Shown here: piece after piece, positions 7,789 through 16,676 of the stretch
How the letters are laid out: each line of letters starts with the position of its first letter
How positions within the stretch are numbered: the first letter of the stretch is position 1
Assembly: GCF_016863175.1 (NCBI RefSeq)
Contig: NZ_BOOJ01000071.1
Location: forward strand, 1-64,000
Reading direction: 5' to 3'
Length of the DNA: 64,000 bases
From: Paraplanobispora siamensis
GTDB taxonomy: Bacteria; Actinomycetota; Actinomycetes; Streptosporangiales; Streptosporangiaceae
The notes under the pieces: generated by a model
What the model was told of the DNA's origin: nothing
Database searches by the model: none
Seen by the model: only the letters and a program-made list of their open reading frames with translations
Translations under genes and position numbers: made by a program

Positions 7789-9039
7789 GTGGAAACATCC
7801 ATAACCGACGTGAAACGGCGTCGGCGTCGGACCCGCTTGACGGTTGCCATCGCGGCAGCCGCGACCGTGGTCGGCGGTCTGGTGGTCACCATGACGCTGC
7901 CCGTGTCGGCTGCCACAATCGCCACCAACCTGAGCCTGAGCGGCGGCGCCGACGGCTCCAGCAAGGCCGACGGCACCAGCTACGGCAACGTCAAGGACGG
8001 CAACACGAGCACCTACTGGTCGCCCAGCAGCTCGACCGGCTCCGTCTCGGTCAAGTGGGGCAGCGCCACGACGGTGAGCAGCGCCGTCATCAAGCAGGCC
8101 TCCGGTGGCGGCTCCATCGGCTCGTGGCGTCTGCTCAACGGCGACAACGGCTCCGTCCTGGCCAGCGGCAGCGGCAACCCGAGCACCATCTCCTTCTCCT
8201 CGACCTCGTTGAAGAAGCTCACCTTCAACATCACCAGTGCGTCCAGCGCACCGCGGATCGCCGAGTTCGAGACGTACGCGGGCAGCAGCCCGAACCCGAC
8301 CGCCAGCCCCACCGCCACCCCCACCTCCAGCCCGACCGTCACCCCCACCGGTAATCCCGGTACCGGCGCTCCGACCGGTCAGTGGCCGTCATCGGCGGGT
8401 TCGGTGAAGATCTCCGGCACCGTGTCCGTGTCCGGCACCTTCGACGGCGGGATGAAGACCTACTGCTGCATCGGTGACGGCGGCCAGAGCGAGTCGCAGG
8501 ACCCGATGTTCAAGATCGCCAACGGTGGCACCCTGCAGAACGTCATCATCGGCTCCCCCGCCGGTGACGGCGTCCACTGCGAGGGCACCTGCACGCTGAA
8601 GAACGTGTGGTGGAACGACATCGGCGAGGACGCCGCCACCTTCAAGGGCACCGGCGGCGGCACCTCCTACGTCATCGGCGGCGGCGCCAGGTCCGGCTCC
8701 GACAAGACGTTCCAGCACAACGGCAACGGCACGGTCAGCATCTCCGGCTTCTACCTCAACGGCTCCGGCAAGCTGTACCGGGCGTGCGGCAACTGCTCCA
8801 GCTCGTACCAGCGCCACGTGAAGATCGACAACGTGCTGGTCTCCGACGTCGACATGGTCGCAGGCATCAACAGCAACTGGGGCGACACCGCCACCATCAC
8901 CCGCCTCGTCGTCGACGGCAGCGCCACCGTCTGCGGCAAGTACAAGGGCGTCAGCAAGGGCAGCGAGCCCAGCTACATCGGTGAAGGCTGGAACGACTCC
9001 AACTGCAAGGTCACCAGGAGCGACGTCACCTTCAAGTAA
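7789..9039 (+). CDS. secreted pectate lyase (PL3 family) with N-terminal carbohydrate-binding domain, 416 aa
   Basis: Residues 1-43 are a signal peptide: Arg-rich n-region, long Ala/Val core, cleavage near VSAAT. A discoidin/CBM-like beta domain follows (about 44-165, ending IAEFETYAG). Next is a Pro/Thr/Ser linker (about 166-195), then a compact right-handed beta-helix (about 200-416) with the PL3 hallmarks GDGVHCEGTCTLKNVWW and EDAATFKG. The product should cleave polygalacturonate outside the cell with Ca2+. The GTG start is preceded by a GAGGAA ribosome site. A LacI-type palindrome upstream and a strong hairpin downstream bracket a single-gene unit. Confidence 0.9.
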   Translation: METSITDVKRRRRRTRLTVAIAAAATVVGGLVVTMTLPVSAATIATNLSLSGGADGSSKADGTSYGNVKDGNTSTYWSPSSSTGSVSVKWGSATTVSSAVIKQASGGGSIGSWRLLNGDNGSVLASGSGNPSTISFSSTSLKKLTFNITSASSAPRIAEFETYAGSSPNPTASPTATPTSSPTVTPTGNPGTGAPTGQWPSSAGSVKISGTVSVSGTFDGGMKTYCCIGDGGQSESQDPMFKIANGGTLQNVIIGSPAGDGVHCEGTCTLKNVWWNDIGEDAATFKGTGGGTSYVIGGGARSGSDKTFQHNGNGTVSISGFYLNGSGKLYRACGNCSSSYQRHVKIDNVLVSDVDMVAGINSNWGDTATITRLVVDGSATVCGKYKGVSKGSEPSYIGEGWNDSNCKVTRSDVTFK

Positions 9040-9058
9040 GCCGTAGGCACGTCCTCGA

Positions 9059-9094
9059 AGAAGGGGCGCCCACCGCGAGGTGGGCGCCCCTTCT
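9059..9094. terminator. intrinsic terminator hairpin after pectate lyase
   Basis: A perfect 16-bp stem with a GCGA loop: 9059-9074 pairs with 9079-9094. It begins 20 bp after the lyase stop codon and sits between convergent genes, so it can serve both directions. There is no long T-tract, as usual in actinomycetes. Confidence 0.85.
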
Positions 9095-9227
9095 CTGGTA
9101 TCGGTCCACCGGTTGGCGGCCAGGGCGCCGACGGGGGAACCGGGGACGGGCGGCTGATCGGCCGGCGTGCCGGGGGCGCGGCAGGCCCGGGGAAGGGCCG
9201 TGCCGTCGGCTGCCGTGACACAACTGA

Positions 9228-10682
9228 TCAGCGGCTGTCGTCCGGGCGGTAGACGCTGAGGTCGCCGTAGGCCGACAGAACGCCGGCCAGGTCACCGGGT
9301 CCGTGCCGCAGGGTGGTGTCCAGGAAGGCGAGAGTGGTCGCGGCGACCACGTGCGGGCTCTCGGCGCGGCCCAGGGAGCCGACTATCGAGGGCACCGGCG
9401 GCAGGTACAGGGGTCCGTCCATGAAGGTGAGGTGCGCGGCGCCGGGGATGGTGAGCCGGTAGCTCGTCTCGGTGCTGAGCTTGAGGACCTCGGTGAGGCG
9501 GGGGAGGTAGTCCGGGTCGGTTTCGGGGGTGATGGCCTGGGTGAGCGCGAGCGTCGGCTGGTGGAGGGAGGGGGAGGCGGGGCCGTGGGGATAGCCGTCC
9601 AGATTGATGACGGCGTCGAAGCGGCGCTCCTGCCGGGCGGCCTGCAAAGCGGCGGCACCGCCCATGGAGTGGCCGGTGACCGCGACCCGACCGGTGTCCA
9701 GGCGTCCGGTCAGCGGACCGGTGACCTCACCTCGGTCCAGACGGTCCAGCCGGGTGAGGACGAAGCCGAGGTCGGCGGCCCGGACAGCCGTCCACTCAAC
9801 CGCCAGCTTGGCGTCCTCATCCCGGTCTCCGGTGGAGGCGATCGTGGCGCGAATCGTTCGGCCGTCGGCCAGCACGACGGCGGCGGAGTCGTAGGGATGG
9901 TCGAGGGCGGCGACCACATAGCCGTGGCTGGCCAGTTCCTCCGCCCAGGCGGTGTTCTGGGTGCGCACTCCACTCGACCCGGGAGAGAACAGCACGACCG
10001 GGAAGCGTTCGCCTTCACCGGCCACCGGGGCGTCGACGACCGCATGGGTGCGGGCACGCGGGATGCCGTCGACCAGGAAGCCGGGCAGGCCGACCTGGCG
10101 GGCGAGGGCATCGGAAACGGTGCGCGCCTCGTGCTCGGTACGTGCGAGGTACTGGGCCCGCCGCGCGCCTGCGGGGCTTTTCTGCGCCGGATACCAGAGT
10201 TGGACCACGACCGTGCGCCGGTCGTGCGGATCGGCGGTGAAGCTCTCGGGGCGGCGTGGGTCGGTCCACTGCGCCACGTGGGTGCCGACCGCGAAACGGC
10301 CCGACGGCTCGGGGAACACGGGTACGGGAAAGGCCCAGGCGGCCACCGGACCGGTGGCGATCAGGCCGGCGCAGGCCACCGACCCCGGCAACGCCAGCCA
10401 CCACCGGGCCCGCCACGCCGGGCGGCCGGTACGGCGTCGCAGCAGGGGAGAGAGGGCGAACGGTAGCGCGACGGCGGCGCCTGCCAGCACCGGCAGCATC
10501 TGCCAGCGGATCCCCAGCACACTCAGCGCGATCGCGGACAGCACGAGAAGCACCCCCGCTGCGATCGTGGCGCGTGGGCGGGCGGCGGGGGGAAGCCAGC
10601 GCGCCACCACCAGCGCGACGGCGCCGAGCACGGCAAGGAGTTCCAGAGGGGACAGGTACAGCCCCGAGATGATCTCAGTCAT
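9228..10682 (-). CDS. membrane-anchored alpha/beta hydrolase (PAF-acetylhydrolase/dienelactone hydrolase-like), 484 aa
   Basis: The N-terminal 125 residues hold three to four hydrophobic segments (for example LLAVLGAVALVVARWL, then IAAGVLLVLSAIALSVLG). A large extracytoplasmic hydrolase domain follows, with an oxyanion region FPVVLFSPGSSG and a nucleophile elbow VAVTGHSMGGAAAL. The histidine is in IPGAAHLTFMD. The architecture matches platelet-activating-factor acetylhydrolase-like proteins of actinomycetes. I chose the ATG at 10682; an upstream extension covers the repeat region and looks non-coding. Confidence 0.8.
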   Translation of the reverse strand: MTEIISGLYLSPLELLAVLGAVALVVARWLPPAARPRATIAAGVLLVLSAIALSVLGIRWQMLPVLAGAAVALPFALSPLLRRRTGRPAWRARWWLALPGSVACAGLIATGPVAAWAFPVPVFPEPSGRFAVGTHVAQWTDPRRPESFTADPHDRRTVVVQLWYPAQKSPAGARRAQYLARTEHEARTVSDALARQVGLPGFLVDGIPRARTHAVVDAPVAGEGERFPVVLFSPGSSGVRTQNTAWAEELASHGYVVAALDHPYDSAAVVLADGRTIRATIASTGDRDEDAKLAVEWTAVRAADLGFVLTRLDRLDRGEVTGPLTGRLDTGRVAVTGHSMGGAAALQAARQERRFDAVINLDGYPHGPASPSLHQPTLALTQAITPETDPDYLPRLTEVLKLSTETSYRLTIPGAAHLTFMDGPLYLPPVPSIVGSLGRAESPHVVAATTLAFLDTTLRHGPGDLAGVLSAYGDLSVYRPDDSR

Positions 10683-10739
10683 CCGGCCATTCTCAAGGTG
10701 GGGCACGCGATGCCACATCGACCTCGGGGCGCCATTGCA

Positions 10740-10823
10740 TGCGACCGGAGTCGCAGGCCGAGGCGTGTCCCCGGTGCGACCGGAGTCGCAACCGGGCATC
10801 CGGCCCGTGCGACCGGAGTCGCA
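10740..10823. repeat. three identical 16-bp hairpin repeats upstream of the membrane hydrolase
   Basis: TGCGACCGGAGTCGCA occurs at 10740-10755, 10775-10790 and 10808-10823. Each copy is an inverted repeat (TGCGAC / GTCGCA) around CGGA. A half-copy, TTGCGACCG, follows near 10851. Spacing is 35 and 33 bp, about three helix turns, so the copies would face the same side of DNA. They occupy the 311-bp interval between divergent genes, which has no coding sequence. Confidence 0.85.
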
Positions 10824-10993
10824 ATCGAGCGCGCCAGGTGCGCGGCCGCTTTGCGACCGCTGGTTCTGTCCGTGGAAGGGCGGTTCGCGAACTGACGTGA
10901 ACCCGTCCGGCATCGATGGAGGCTCCGCTGACGCCTGCCATCACGCTGGGCCGTTCACGCCCTCGGCTCCACCACGTGGGGCACAATGCGGCA

Positions 10994-11470
10994 ATGGAGA
11001 TCATCGAGGCCCCGGCGGTCGCCGCTCTGCCCGAACGGCACTACGCGGGCATCCGGGCGGTCACTCCGTTCAAGGGCATGTTCGGGGTGCGGGATCAGCT
11101 CATGAAGGATCTTCGTGCCCGGTTCGATCAGGGGGACACGTTCTTCAGGCTGCACGTCATCGATATGGCCGGAGAGATGCACATCGAGGTCGGGGTCGTC
11201 ACCGGCGCCGCGGTGAAACCGGATGGACGCGTCCTGCCCGGAGTCCTGCCGGCCGGGGATTACGCCACGATGACCTATGTCGGCCACGGGCGGCGGGCCA
11301 ACCGGACGCTCCTGGAATGGATCCGTGGCAACGACCTGACGATGGACTGCGTGCCGGACCCGGCCGGTGACCGATTCGGCTGCCGCTACGAGCTGTACCG
11401 CACGGACCCGCGGACCGAACCGATGAAGACCCGCTGGCGGACTCAGCTGGCCATCCTGCTTGATCGTTGA
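10994..11470 (+). CDS. GyrI-like/AraC effector-binding-domain protein, 158 aa
   Basis: The sequence fits a stand-alone GyrI-like (SHV2) small-molecule-binding domain: ALPERHYAGIRAVTPF at the start, then EVGVVTGAAV and PAGDYATMTYVGH, which lines the pocket in BmrR/GyrI relatives, ending with RYELYRTDPRTEP. No HTH is attached. Members bind or hydrolyse cyclopropanoid and lipophilic compounds; the ligand here is unknown. I chose the ATG at 10994 because homologues start there. Confidence 0.8.
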   Translation: MEIIEAPAVAALPERHYAGIRAVTPFKGMFGVRDQLMKDLRARFDQGDTFFRLHVIDMAGEMHIEVGVVTGAAVKPDGRVLPGVLPAGDYATMTYVGHGRRANRTLLEWIRGNDLTMDCVPDPAGDRFGCRYELYRTDPRTEPMKTRWRTQLAILLDR

Positions 11471-11641
11471 AGGGATGATCGGGCGGTGCGAGGTCTGGCC
11501 CGTCGGCCCTCTTCGGCGGCGTGTACGTCGCAGCCTCCTATCCGAGCCTGAACGAGGCGATGGAGGCTCTGGCCTTCGCCGCCACACCGTGACGGCGGCC
11601 TTCCCACCGGGGAGTGCGAGCCCAACCCCCGGCACGGGCCG

Positions 11642-12064
11642 GTGCGCGACGACTTCACCCCGCTGACCGATCCGGACCACTGGCTGGGCTGGCTCGGCGA
11701 CGATCCCGCCGAAGAGGTCCGCGCATCGATCGCGCAGATCCCCGACGAGCAGGTACCCGGCTCGACCCTGGAATGGGTCAAGGTCCTCGACCCGCCCGAG
11801 TTCCTCACCGGAGGGCGGCGCGACCCCGAGGACCCGGACAAGGTCCTGGTCGTGCGGGCCGCGCTGGCGCTGCCGTTCGCGCTGTCGGTCTGCCCGCCCG
11901 AGGGGGAGCGTTCGGTGCTGCAGGGCGTGTTCTCCTGGGTCGCCGCCGGGCTGGACCGGCCCGACGGCAGACGCGACCGGGTGTGGTTCGACCTCGGCAC
12001 CGACCTGCAGGAGGCCGCCGAGCTGCTCCGCGACCGCATCTACTCCCTCGACGATCCGTCCTGA
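11642..12064 (+). CDS. hypothetical acidic protein, 140 aa
   Basis: I do not recognise this protein. It is acidic (DDFTPLTDPDHWLGWLGDDPAEEV at the start, exceeding what I quote only in length) and soluble, with no transmembrane segment or cofactor motif. Codon use has the expected GC3 bias through the whole frame. The GTG at 11642 is the likely start. It lies 170 bp before the GmrSD-like gene on the same strand, too far to assume an operon. Confidence 0.6.
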   Translation: MRDDFTPLTDPDHWLGWLGDDPAEEVRASIAQIPDEQVPGSTLEWVKVLDPPEFLTGGRRDPEDPDKVLVVRAALALPFALSVCPPEGERSVLQGVFSWVAAGLDRPDGRRDRVWFDLGTDLQEAAELLRDRIYSLDDPS

Positions 12065-12234
12065 CTTCGAGACGGCTGTGCACAGGTGCCGCGAGACGTA
12101 GTGGTGGGCGAGACCGATGGGGACATCTCCTACTTCCAGTCTTGATGACTGAACGTGTCCGATGTTTTACTCTTTGATGATCCTTGGAGCATCCAGTCTT
12201 GTGTTCCATGTGACCGATCAGGAGGAGGTGCGGC

Positions 12235-14772
12235 ATGAAGGCGAACGAGACCACGCTCCGCCGCCTGATACAGGGTGAGCAGCAGTTGCTGGTCCCGCTG
12301 TACCAACGCCAGTACACCTGGGAGCGTGAGCAGCTCGCGCAGCTGTGGGCGGACATTCTGGCCCAGGTCGACGTGCTGGCCGAGGGAAGGCAGGACGCGC
12401 CGAGCCATTTCCTGGGATCGGTCGTGCTGGCGCCGGGACCGGACCTGGCGCCGAGCCGCTCGCAGTGGATCGTGGTGGACGGCCAGCAGCGGCTGACCAC
12501 GCTGATGCTGGCGCTGTGCGCGGTCAGGGATCATCTGGCGGCGGAGGACCCGTATGCGGTGGAGCGGATCAACGAGCTCCATCTGGTCAACAGGTTCCAG
12601 CGCGGTGAGATGCGTTACCGGCTGCTGCCGACCCAGCGGGACAGGACCGCGTTCAAGGCGTGCGTGGACGGGGTCCCGGAGGGCCGGGCGGACAGCCTGA
12701 TCGGCAACGCCTACCAGTTCTTCAAAAGCATGCTCAGGAAGTTCGACGACCCGGCCGATCCGCACGACATCGACCGGGTGGAGACGGTGCTGCTGGACCG
12801 GCTCAATCTGGTGCAGATCCTGGTGGAGAAGGACGACAACGCGTTCCGCATCTTCGAGTCGATCAACAACACCGGGATGCGGCTGAGTCAGGTCGACCTG
12901 ATCCGCAACTACGTGTTCATGTGCCTGCCCACCCGCGGCCAGCACGTGTACGACACCTACTGGGAGCCGATCCAGGAACTCCTGGCGCCTAAAGCGATGG
13001 ACCAGCTGATGTATCTGGCGCTGGCGCTGCGCCACGGGGAGGAGGCGCAGTACAACGCGGTCTACCGGGGTCACCAGCGGCTGCTCACCGCGATGGCGGG
13101 CGATGAGGGGCAGGTCGAGGCCTACGTCAGGGAGCTGGCACGTCGCGCCCGGCATCTGGAGCGGATCCTGAACCCCGACGAGGGCACGCCGATCGGCAGG
13201 AGGTTGGGCTTCCTCAACGAGTGGCAGGCCAGTACGGCCTACCCGCTGGTGATGCGGTTGCTGGAGTTCCTGGAGGAGGATCTCGTCACCGAGGAGGAGG
13301 TCGCCGAGGCGCTGCTGTACGTCGAGAGCTTCCTGGTCCGCCGCCTGATCGCCGGGGTGACCACCGGCAACCTGAACCGCATCTTCCAGCGGATCACCGT
13401 CCAGCTGTCCCCCGAAGGGTCGTCGGTGCCGCAGGCCGTGCGGACCGCCCTGTCCCCGGCCCGGCTGTACTGGCCCTCCGATGAGCAGCTGCGCGAGGAG
13501 ATCCGCAGCCGCGCGTTCTACTGGCAGGGCCGTACGGCACAGCAGAAGCTGGTGCTGCGCCGGCTGGAGGAGGCGCTGGGCAGCAAGGAACGGGTGGACC
13601 TGTCCGACAAGAAGATCACCATCGAGCACGTCCTGCCGCAGACGCCGACCGCGGACTGGCTGGGGGAGCTGTCCCGCGACGGGGACGACCCCGATCTACT
13701 GCACCGGCAGCTCGTGCACACGCTCGGCAACCTCACGCTCAGCGGCTACAACTCGGAGCTGGGCAACGTCTCCTTCGCCAGGAAGTGCAGGCAGCTGTCG
13801 CAGAGCGGCCTGATGATGAACCAGGAGATCGCCGCCGCCGGGCAGTGGGGCAAGGCCGAGATCCTGGCCCGGGCGGAGCGCCTGGCCGAGCGCGCGATCG
13901 CCATCTGGCCGGGGCCCGAGGAGACCGGCCGCGGCAGCGCCGCCTCCCGCGACTGGACCCTGCTGCACAACGCGCTGGCCGCACTGCCGCCCGCCACCTG
14001 GACCTCCTACTCCGAGCTCGCCGAGCTGATCGGCTCGCACGCGGTCCCCGTAGGAGTACATCTGGCCACCACCCCGGTGCCCAACGCCCACCGGGTGCTG
14101 ACCAAGTCCGGTCAGGTCTCGGAGGGCTTCCGGTGGCCGGATCCCGATGACGAGCGGGACGTCCACGACGTCCTGCGCGCGGAGGGAATCACGCTGGACG
14201 AGGCCGGTCGCGCGGCCGCGGACCAGAAGATCAGCGCTCGCGAGCTCGCCGAGCTGCTGGGGCTGCCGGGCGCGGCCGACCTGGCCGAGGCCGAGCTTGC
14301 AGAGGAACAGCAACCGGACGCCGAATCGGTGGGAGAGCGCGAGCAGCGCTTTCTGCGGCAGCTCAACGAGCACAGCGGCCCGCAGACCGCCGGTGCGGTG
14401 CAGCGCGTGCTGGAGCACTGGCGGGCACGCGGGGGAGAGGTGCAGTACGGCGCCGCGGCGGGTGCCTCGTGCGCCCCGGTCGTCCGGGTCGGCGGCAGGG
14501 CCACGGCCGTCATCCGCTTCTACGCCAAGACGGTCGAGATCCCGTTCGGGACGCTGAGGAAGCGCCCGCCGTTCGACGACCCCGGACTCCGGGAGGAGCT
14601 GCGGCAGCGGCTCAACGACGCGCCCGGCGTGGACATCCCCGTCTCCAAGCTGGAGCTCTATCCCTCCTTCAAGACCACCCAGCTCGCCAACCCCGCGGTC
14701 TTCGACGTCGTGATCGCCCTCCTCGACTGGTTCGCCGCGCAGTCGATGCCGGGTCTGCAGTCCGTCCGGTGA
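12235..14772 (+). CDS. GmrSD-type DUF262/DUF1524 nuclease fused to an alkyltransferase-like domain, 845 aa
   Basis: This is a putative type IV restriction or phage-defence protein. The N-terminal DUF262 (GmrS/ParB-like) domain carries VPLYQRQYTW and D82-GQQRLTTL. The DUF1524 HNH-type nuclease (about residues 400-560) shows IEHVLPQ (H465) and LGNLTLSGYN. Residues about 573-640 resemble an O6-alkylguanine-DNA alkyltransferase-like fold, but the PCHR active-site cysteine position reads NAHRVL, as in non-catalytic ATL readers. The last 150 residues are unassigned. AGGAGG precedes the ATG. The HEAT-repeat gene starts 12 bp downstream. Confidence 0.88.
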   Translation: MKANETTLRRLIQGEQQLLVPLYQRQYTWEREQLAQLWADILAQVDVLAEGRQDAPSHFLGSVVLAPGPDLAPSRSQWIVVDGQQRLTTLMLALCAVRDHLAAEDPYAVERINELHLVNRFQRGEMRYRLLPTQRDRTAFKACVDGVPEGRADSLIGNAYQFFKSMLRKFDDPADPHDIDRVETVLLDRLNLVQILVEKDDNAFRIFESINNTGMRLSQVDLIRNYVFMCLPTRGQHVYDTYWEPIQELLAPKAMDQLMYLALALRHGEEAQYNAVYRGHQRLLTAMAGDEGQVEAYVRELARRARHLERILNPDEGTPIGRRLGFLNEWQASTAYPLVMRLLEFLEEDLVTEEEVAEALLYVESFLVRRLIAGVTTGNLNRIFQRITVQLSPEGSSVPQAVRTALSPARLYWPSDEQLREEIRSRAFYWQGRTAQQKLVLRRLEEALGSKERVDLSDKKITIEHVLPQTPTADWLGELSRDGDDPDLLHRQLVHTLGNLTLSGYNSELGNVSFARKCRQLSQSGLMMNQEIAAAGQWGKAEILARAERLAERAIAIWPGPEETGRGSAASRDWTLLHNALAALPPATWTSYSELAELIGSHAVPVGVHLATTPVPNAHRVLTKSGQVSEGFRWPDPDDERDVHDVLRAEGITLDEAGRAAADQKISARELAELLGLPGAADLAEAELAEEQQPDAESVGEREQRFLRQLNEHSGPQTAGAVQRVLEHWRARGGEVQYGAAAGASCAPVVRVGGRATAVIRFYAKTVEIPFGTLRKRPPFDDPGLREELRQRLNDAPGVDIPVSKLELYPSFKTTQLANPAVFDVVIALLDWFAAQSMPGLQSVR

Positions 14773-14784
14773 AACGATGTCCGC

Positions 14785-16335
14785 ATGGCGGGCATCAAGG
14801 ATCCGTTCCGGCGGCTCACCGGGCACAGGGAAATGCCCGGTGAGCCGATCGTGGACTCGGTCCACCGGCTGGTCCTCGCGGGGGAACGGGGAGGCCGCTC
14901 CGTTTTCGACGAGCTTGCCGGTGCCTTGCTCGCCGTCGTCTCCGACGCCGATCTCGCGGAGCAGGTCCTCGATGTCCTGACCGAGGCGGATCCGAAGGTC
15001 TGGATCGAGCTCGACGCGGTGTTGCGCTCCTGGAGGTACGGCTACCGCGACCCGCGTATCGCGCCGTCGCGTGTCATAGGGAAGGCGGACGATCCGCTGG
15101 CCGTCATGCTGGCCGCCTGCGACCGGAGCGGGTACGAACGCGAGAGGGCGCTCGGCCACCCCATCATGCGCACGGACGTGCGGCTGTTTCCGGTCCTGGT
15201 CGTCCGGACCGTCGACTGGGTCGGCGCAGTCCGAGACCGGGCACTGCAGATTCTGGAGGAGGCGCTCTCAAACGCGGACGCGGCGGCGCTGCAGGCGGTC
15301 GTCCCGGTCGCGGTCCGGCTCGGGGAACGGCAGCGCGGGCATTCTCTCACCGAGCTGGTCCGCCATGCCCTGGTGCGCGCCGGTGACGAGACGCTGAGCA
15401 CCGTACGGCGAAGCGAGGACCTGCGCACCCGGCGCTTCGCCTTCGAGGTCACACTGCAGGCCGGACGGATGGACCGGGAGCAGCTGCTCGAAGCGGCCCT
15501 GCACGAGCCCGACGTGATCTCCCGTACCCGGTGCGCGCGGGCGCTGTCCGCCGAGGCGATCGCCGACGACCGGCCCGAGATCATGCAGCGGCTGCTGGAG
15601 GGCACCTCGGCGCGGGTCCGCGTCGAGGCGCTGACTGCTTTGGTACGGCTCGGCCACACCGACGCGGGACCGCGTTTTCTGGCCGACGACGCCTCCCTGA
15701 TGCGGCTGACCGCGCAGTGGGCGGTCCGCCGGGCGGGCGGCGACCCGGCCGAGCACTACCGGCGACATCTGTCGGCTCCCGCCGTCCACGGCACGCGCGG
15801 GCTGCTGGCCGGGCTCGGCGACTGCGGCGGCCCGGCCGACGCCGATCTGGTCCTGCCCCATCTCCGTGACCCGAGACCGCGGGTCCGGGCGGAGGCCGTA
15901 CGCACCCTTCGCCGGCTGGGCGCACGGATCGATGTCACCGCGATGCTGGAGGATCCCGCGCCGGCGGTGGTGCGCAGTGTGGTCACCACCCTGCGGGCCT
16001 CGGGTCCGGATGCGCCGGTGGAGCGGTTGTGGGAATTGCTCGATGCCGGTCATCCCCGCCATGTCCGGCAGGCCGCCCATCGGCTGCTGGCTGATCGGAA
16101 TGCCTGGACCCGGATCCGGGCGGATCTTCTGCTGGCCGGGGACGTGGATGAGGTGCTGAGCCGGCGGGCCCGCGCCGATCTGGCCGTCTGGTGTGCGCGG
16201 GATGCGGTACGGGTTTATCAGAAGTGCCCCGATGAGCTCCGCGGTGAGCTGGAGGGCCTTCTGTCCGCGGCGGGGGAGGCCGTCGACCAGGATGACGCCC
16301 GTCTGCTGCGCTGGCTGATCCAGACAGGCAGGTGA
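14785..16335 (+). CDS. HEAT-repeat protein, 516 aa
   Basis: The C-terminal two thirds (about residues 225-440) is a series of HEAT/PBS-lyase-type helical repeats, for example ARVRVEALTALVRLGHTDAG, LRDPRPRVRAEAVRTLRRLG and EDPAPAVVRSVVTTLRASG. The N-terminal 200 residues are helical without a recognised domain. HEAT solenoids are scaffolds. Starting only 12 bp after the GmrSD-like gene, this one is probably co-expressed with it, and may be a partner or may be unrelated. Confidence 0.75.
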   Translation: MAGIKDPFRRLTGHREMPGEPIVDSVHRLVLAGERGGRSVFDELAGALLAVVSDADLAEQVLDVLTEADPKVWIELDAVLRSWRYGYRDPRIAPSRVIGKADDPLAVMLAACDRSGYERERALGHPIMRTDVRLFPVLVVRTVDWVGAVRDRALQILEEALSNADAAALQAVVPVAVRLGERQRGHSLTELVRHALVRAGDETLSTVRRSEDLRTRRFAFEVTLQAGRMDREQLLEAALHEPDVISRTRCARALSAEAIADDRPEIMQRLLEGTSARVRVEALTALVRLGHTDAGPRFLADDASLMRLTAQWAVRRAGGDPAEHYRRHLSAPAVHGTRGLLAGLGDCGGPADADLVLPHLRDPRPRVRAEAVRTLRRLGARIDVTAMLEDPAPAVVRSVVTTLRASGPDAPVERLWELLDAGHPRHVRQAAHRLLADRNAWTRIRADLLLAGDVDEVLSRRARADLAVWCARDAVRVYQKCPDELRGELEGLLSAAGEAVDQDDARLLRWLIQTGR

Positions 16336-16433
16336 TCGCCGCGGAACCTGCGGGTGTCTCCGGTATCCGCCTGACGGCAGTGGCCGCGTGGTCCGTTCTC
16401 CGGTGCTGTCGCGGTGACGGATGGGGTGACGGG

Positions 16434-16661
16434 GTGCGTTCGGCGACCGAGCTGCGGCGGCTGGAGACCGTCTCCTCGGTGATGGCGCGGACCGGCATGT
16501 ACGCCAGGGACGGCCGGGAGATGGAGACCGTCGGCCGGATGCTCCTGGAGGATCTCTGTTTCGTCGACGGACGTGACGACCACTTCGCAACGGTCAGCGG
16601 AATGCTCGCCGACCGCTACGGCGAGTTCGGCGTGCACGGGCCGTTCGCCGCGGTGTTCTGA
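16434..16661 (+). CDS. small hypothetical protein, 75 aa
   Basis: The frame downstream of the GTG at 16434 is well biased and gives a compact acidic protein with MARTGMYARDGREMETVGRM and DRYGEFGVHGPFAAVF. The longer reading from 16332 overlaps the HEAT gene by the usual GTGA junction but adds a stretch that does not look protein-like. Function unknown; no motif recognised. Confidence 0.45.
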   Translation: MRSATELRRLETVSSVMARTGMYARDGREMETVGRMLLEDLCFVDGRDDHFATVSGMLADRYGEFGVHGPFAAVF

Positions 16662-16676
16662 CGTGATCGTAACTGT

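Noticed and set aside
10740-10823. Possible CRISPR array from the three regularly spaced repeats
   Set aside because: Repeats are only 16 bp, perfectly palindromic, just three in number with 17-19-bp intervals, and no cas gene is present.
12130-15159. Long minus-strand frames opposite the GmrSD-like gene
   Set aside because: Rich in His/Gln/Arg low-complexity typical of reverse-complemented GC3-biased codons; the plus strand carries DGQQRLTTL and HNH motifs.
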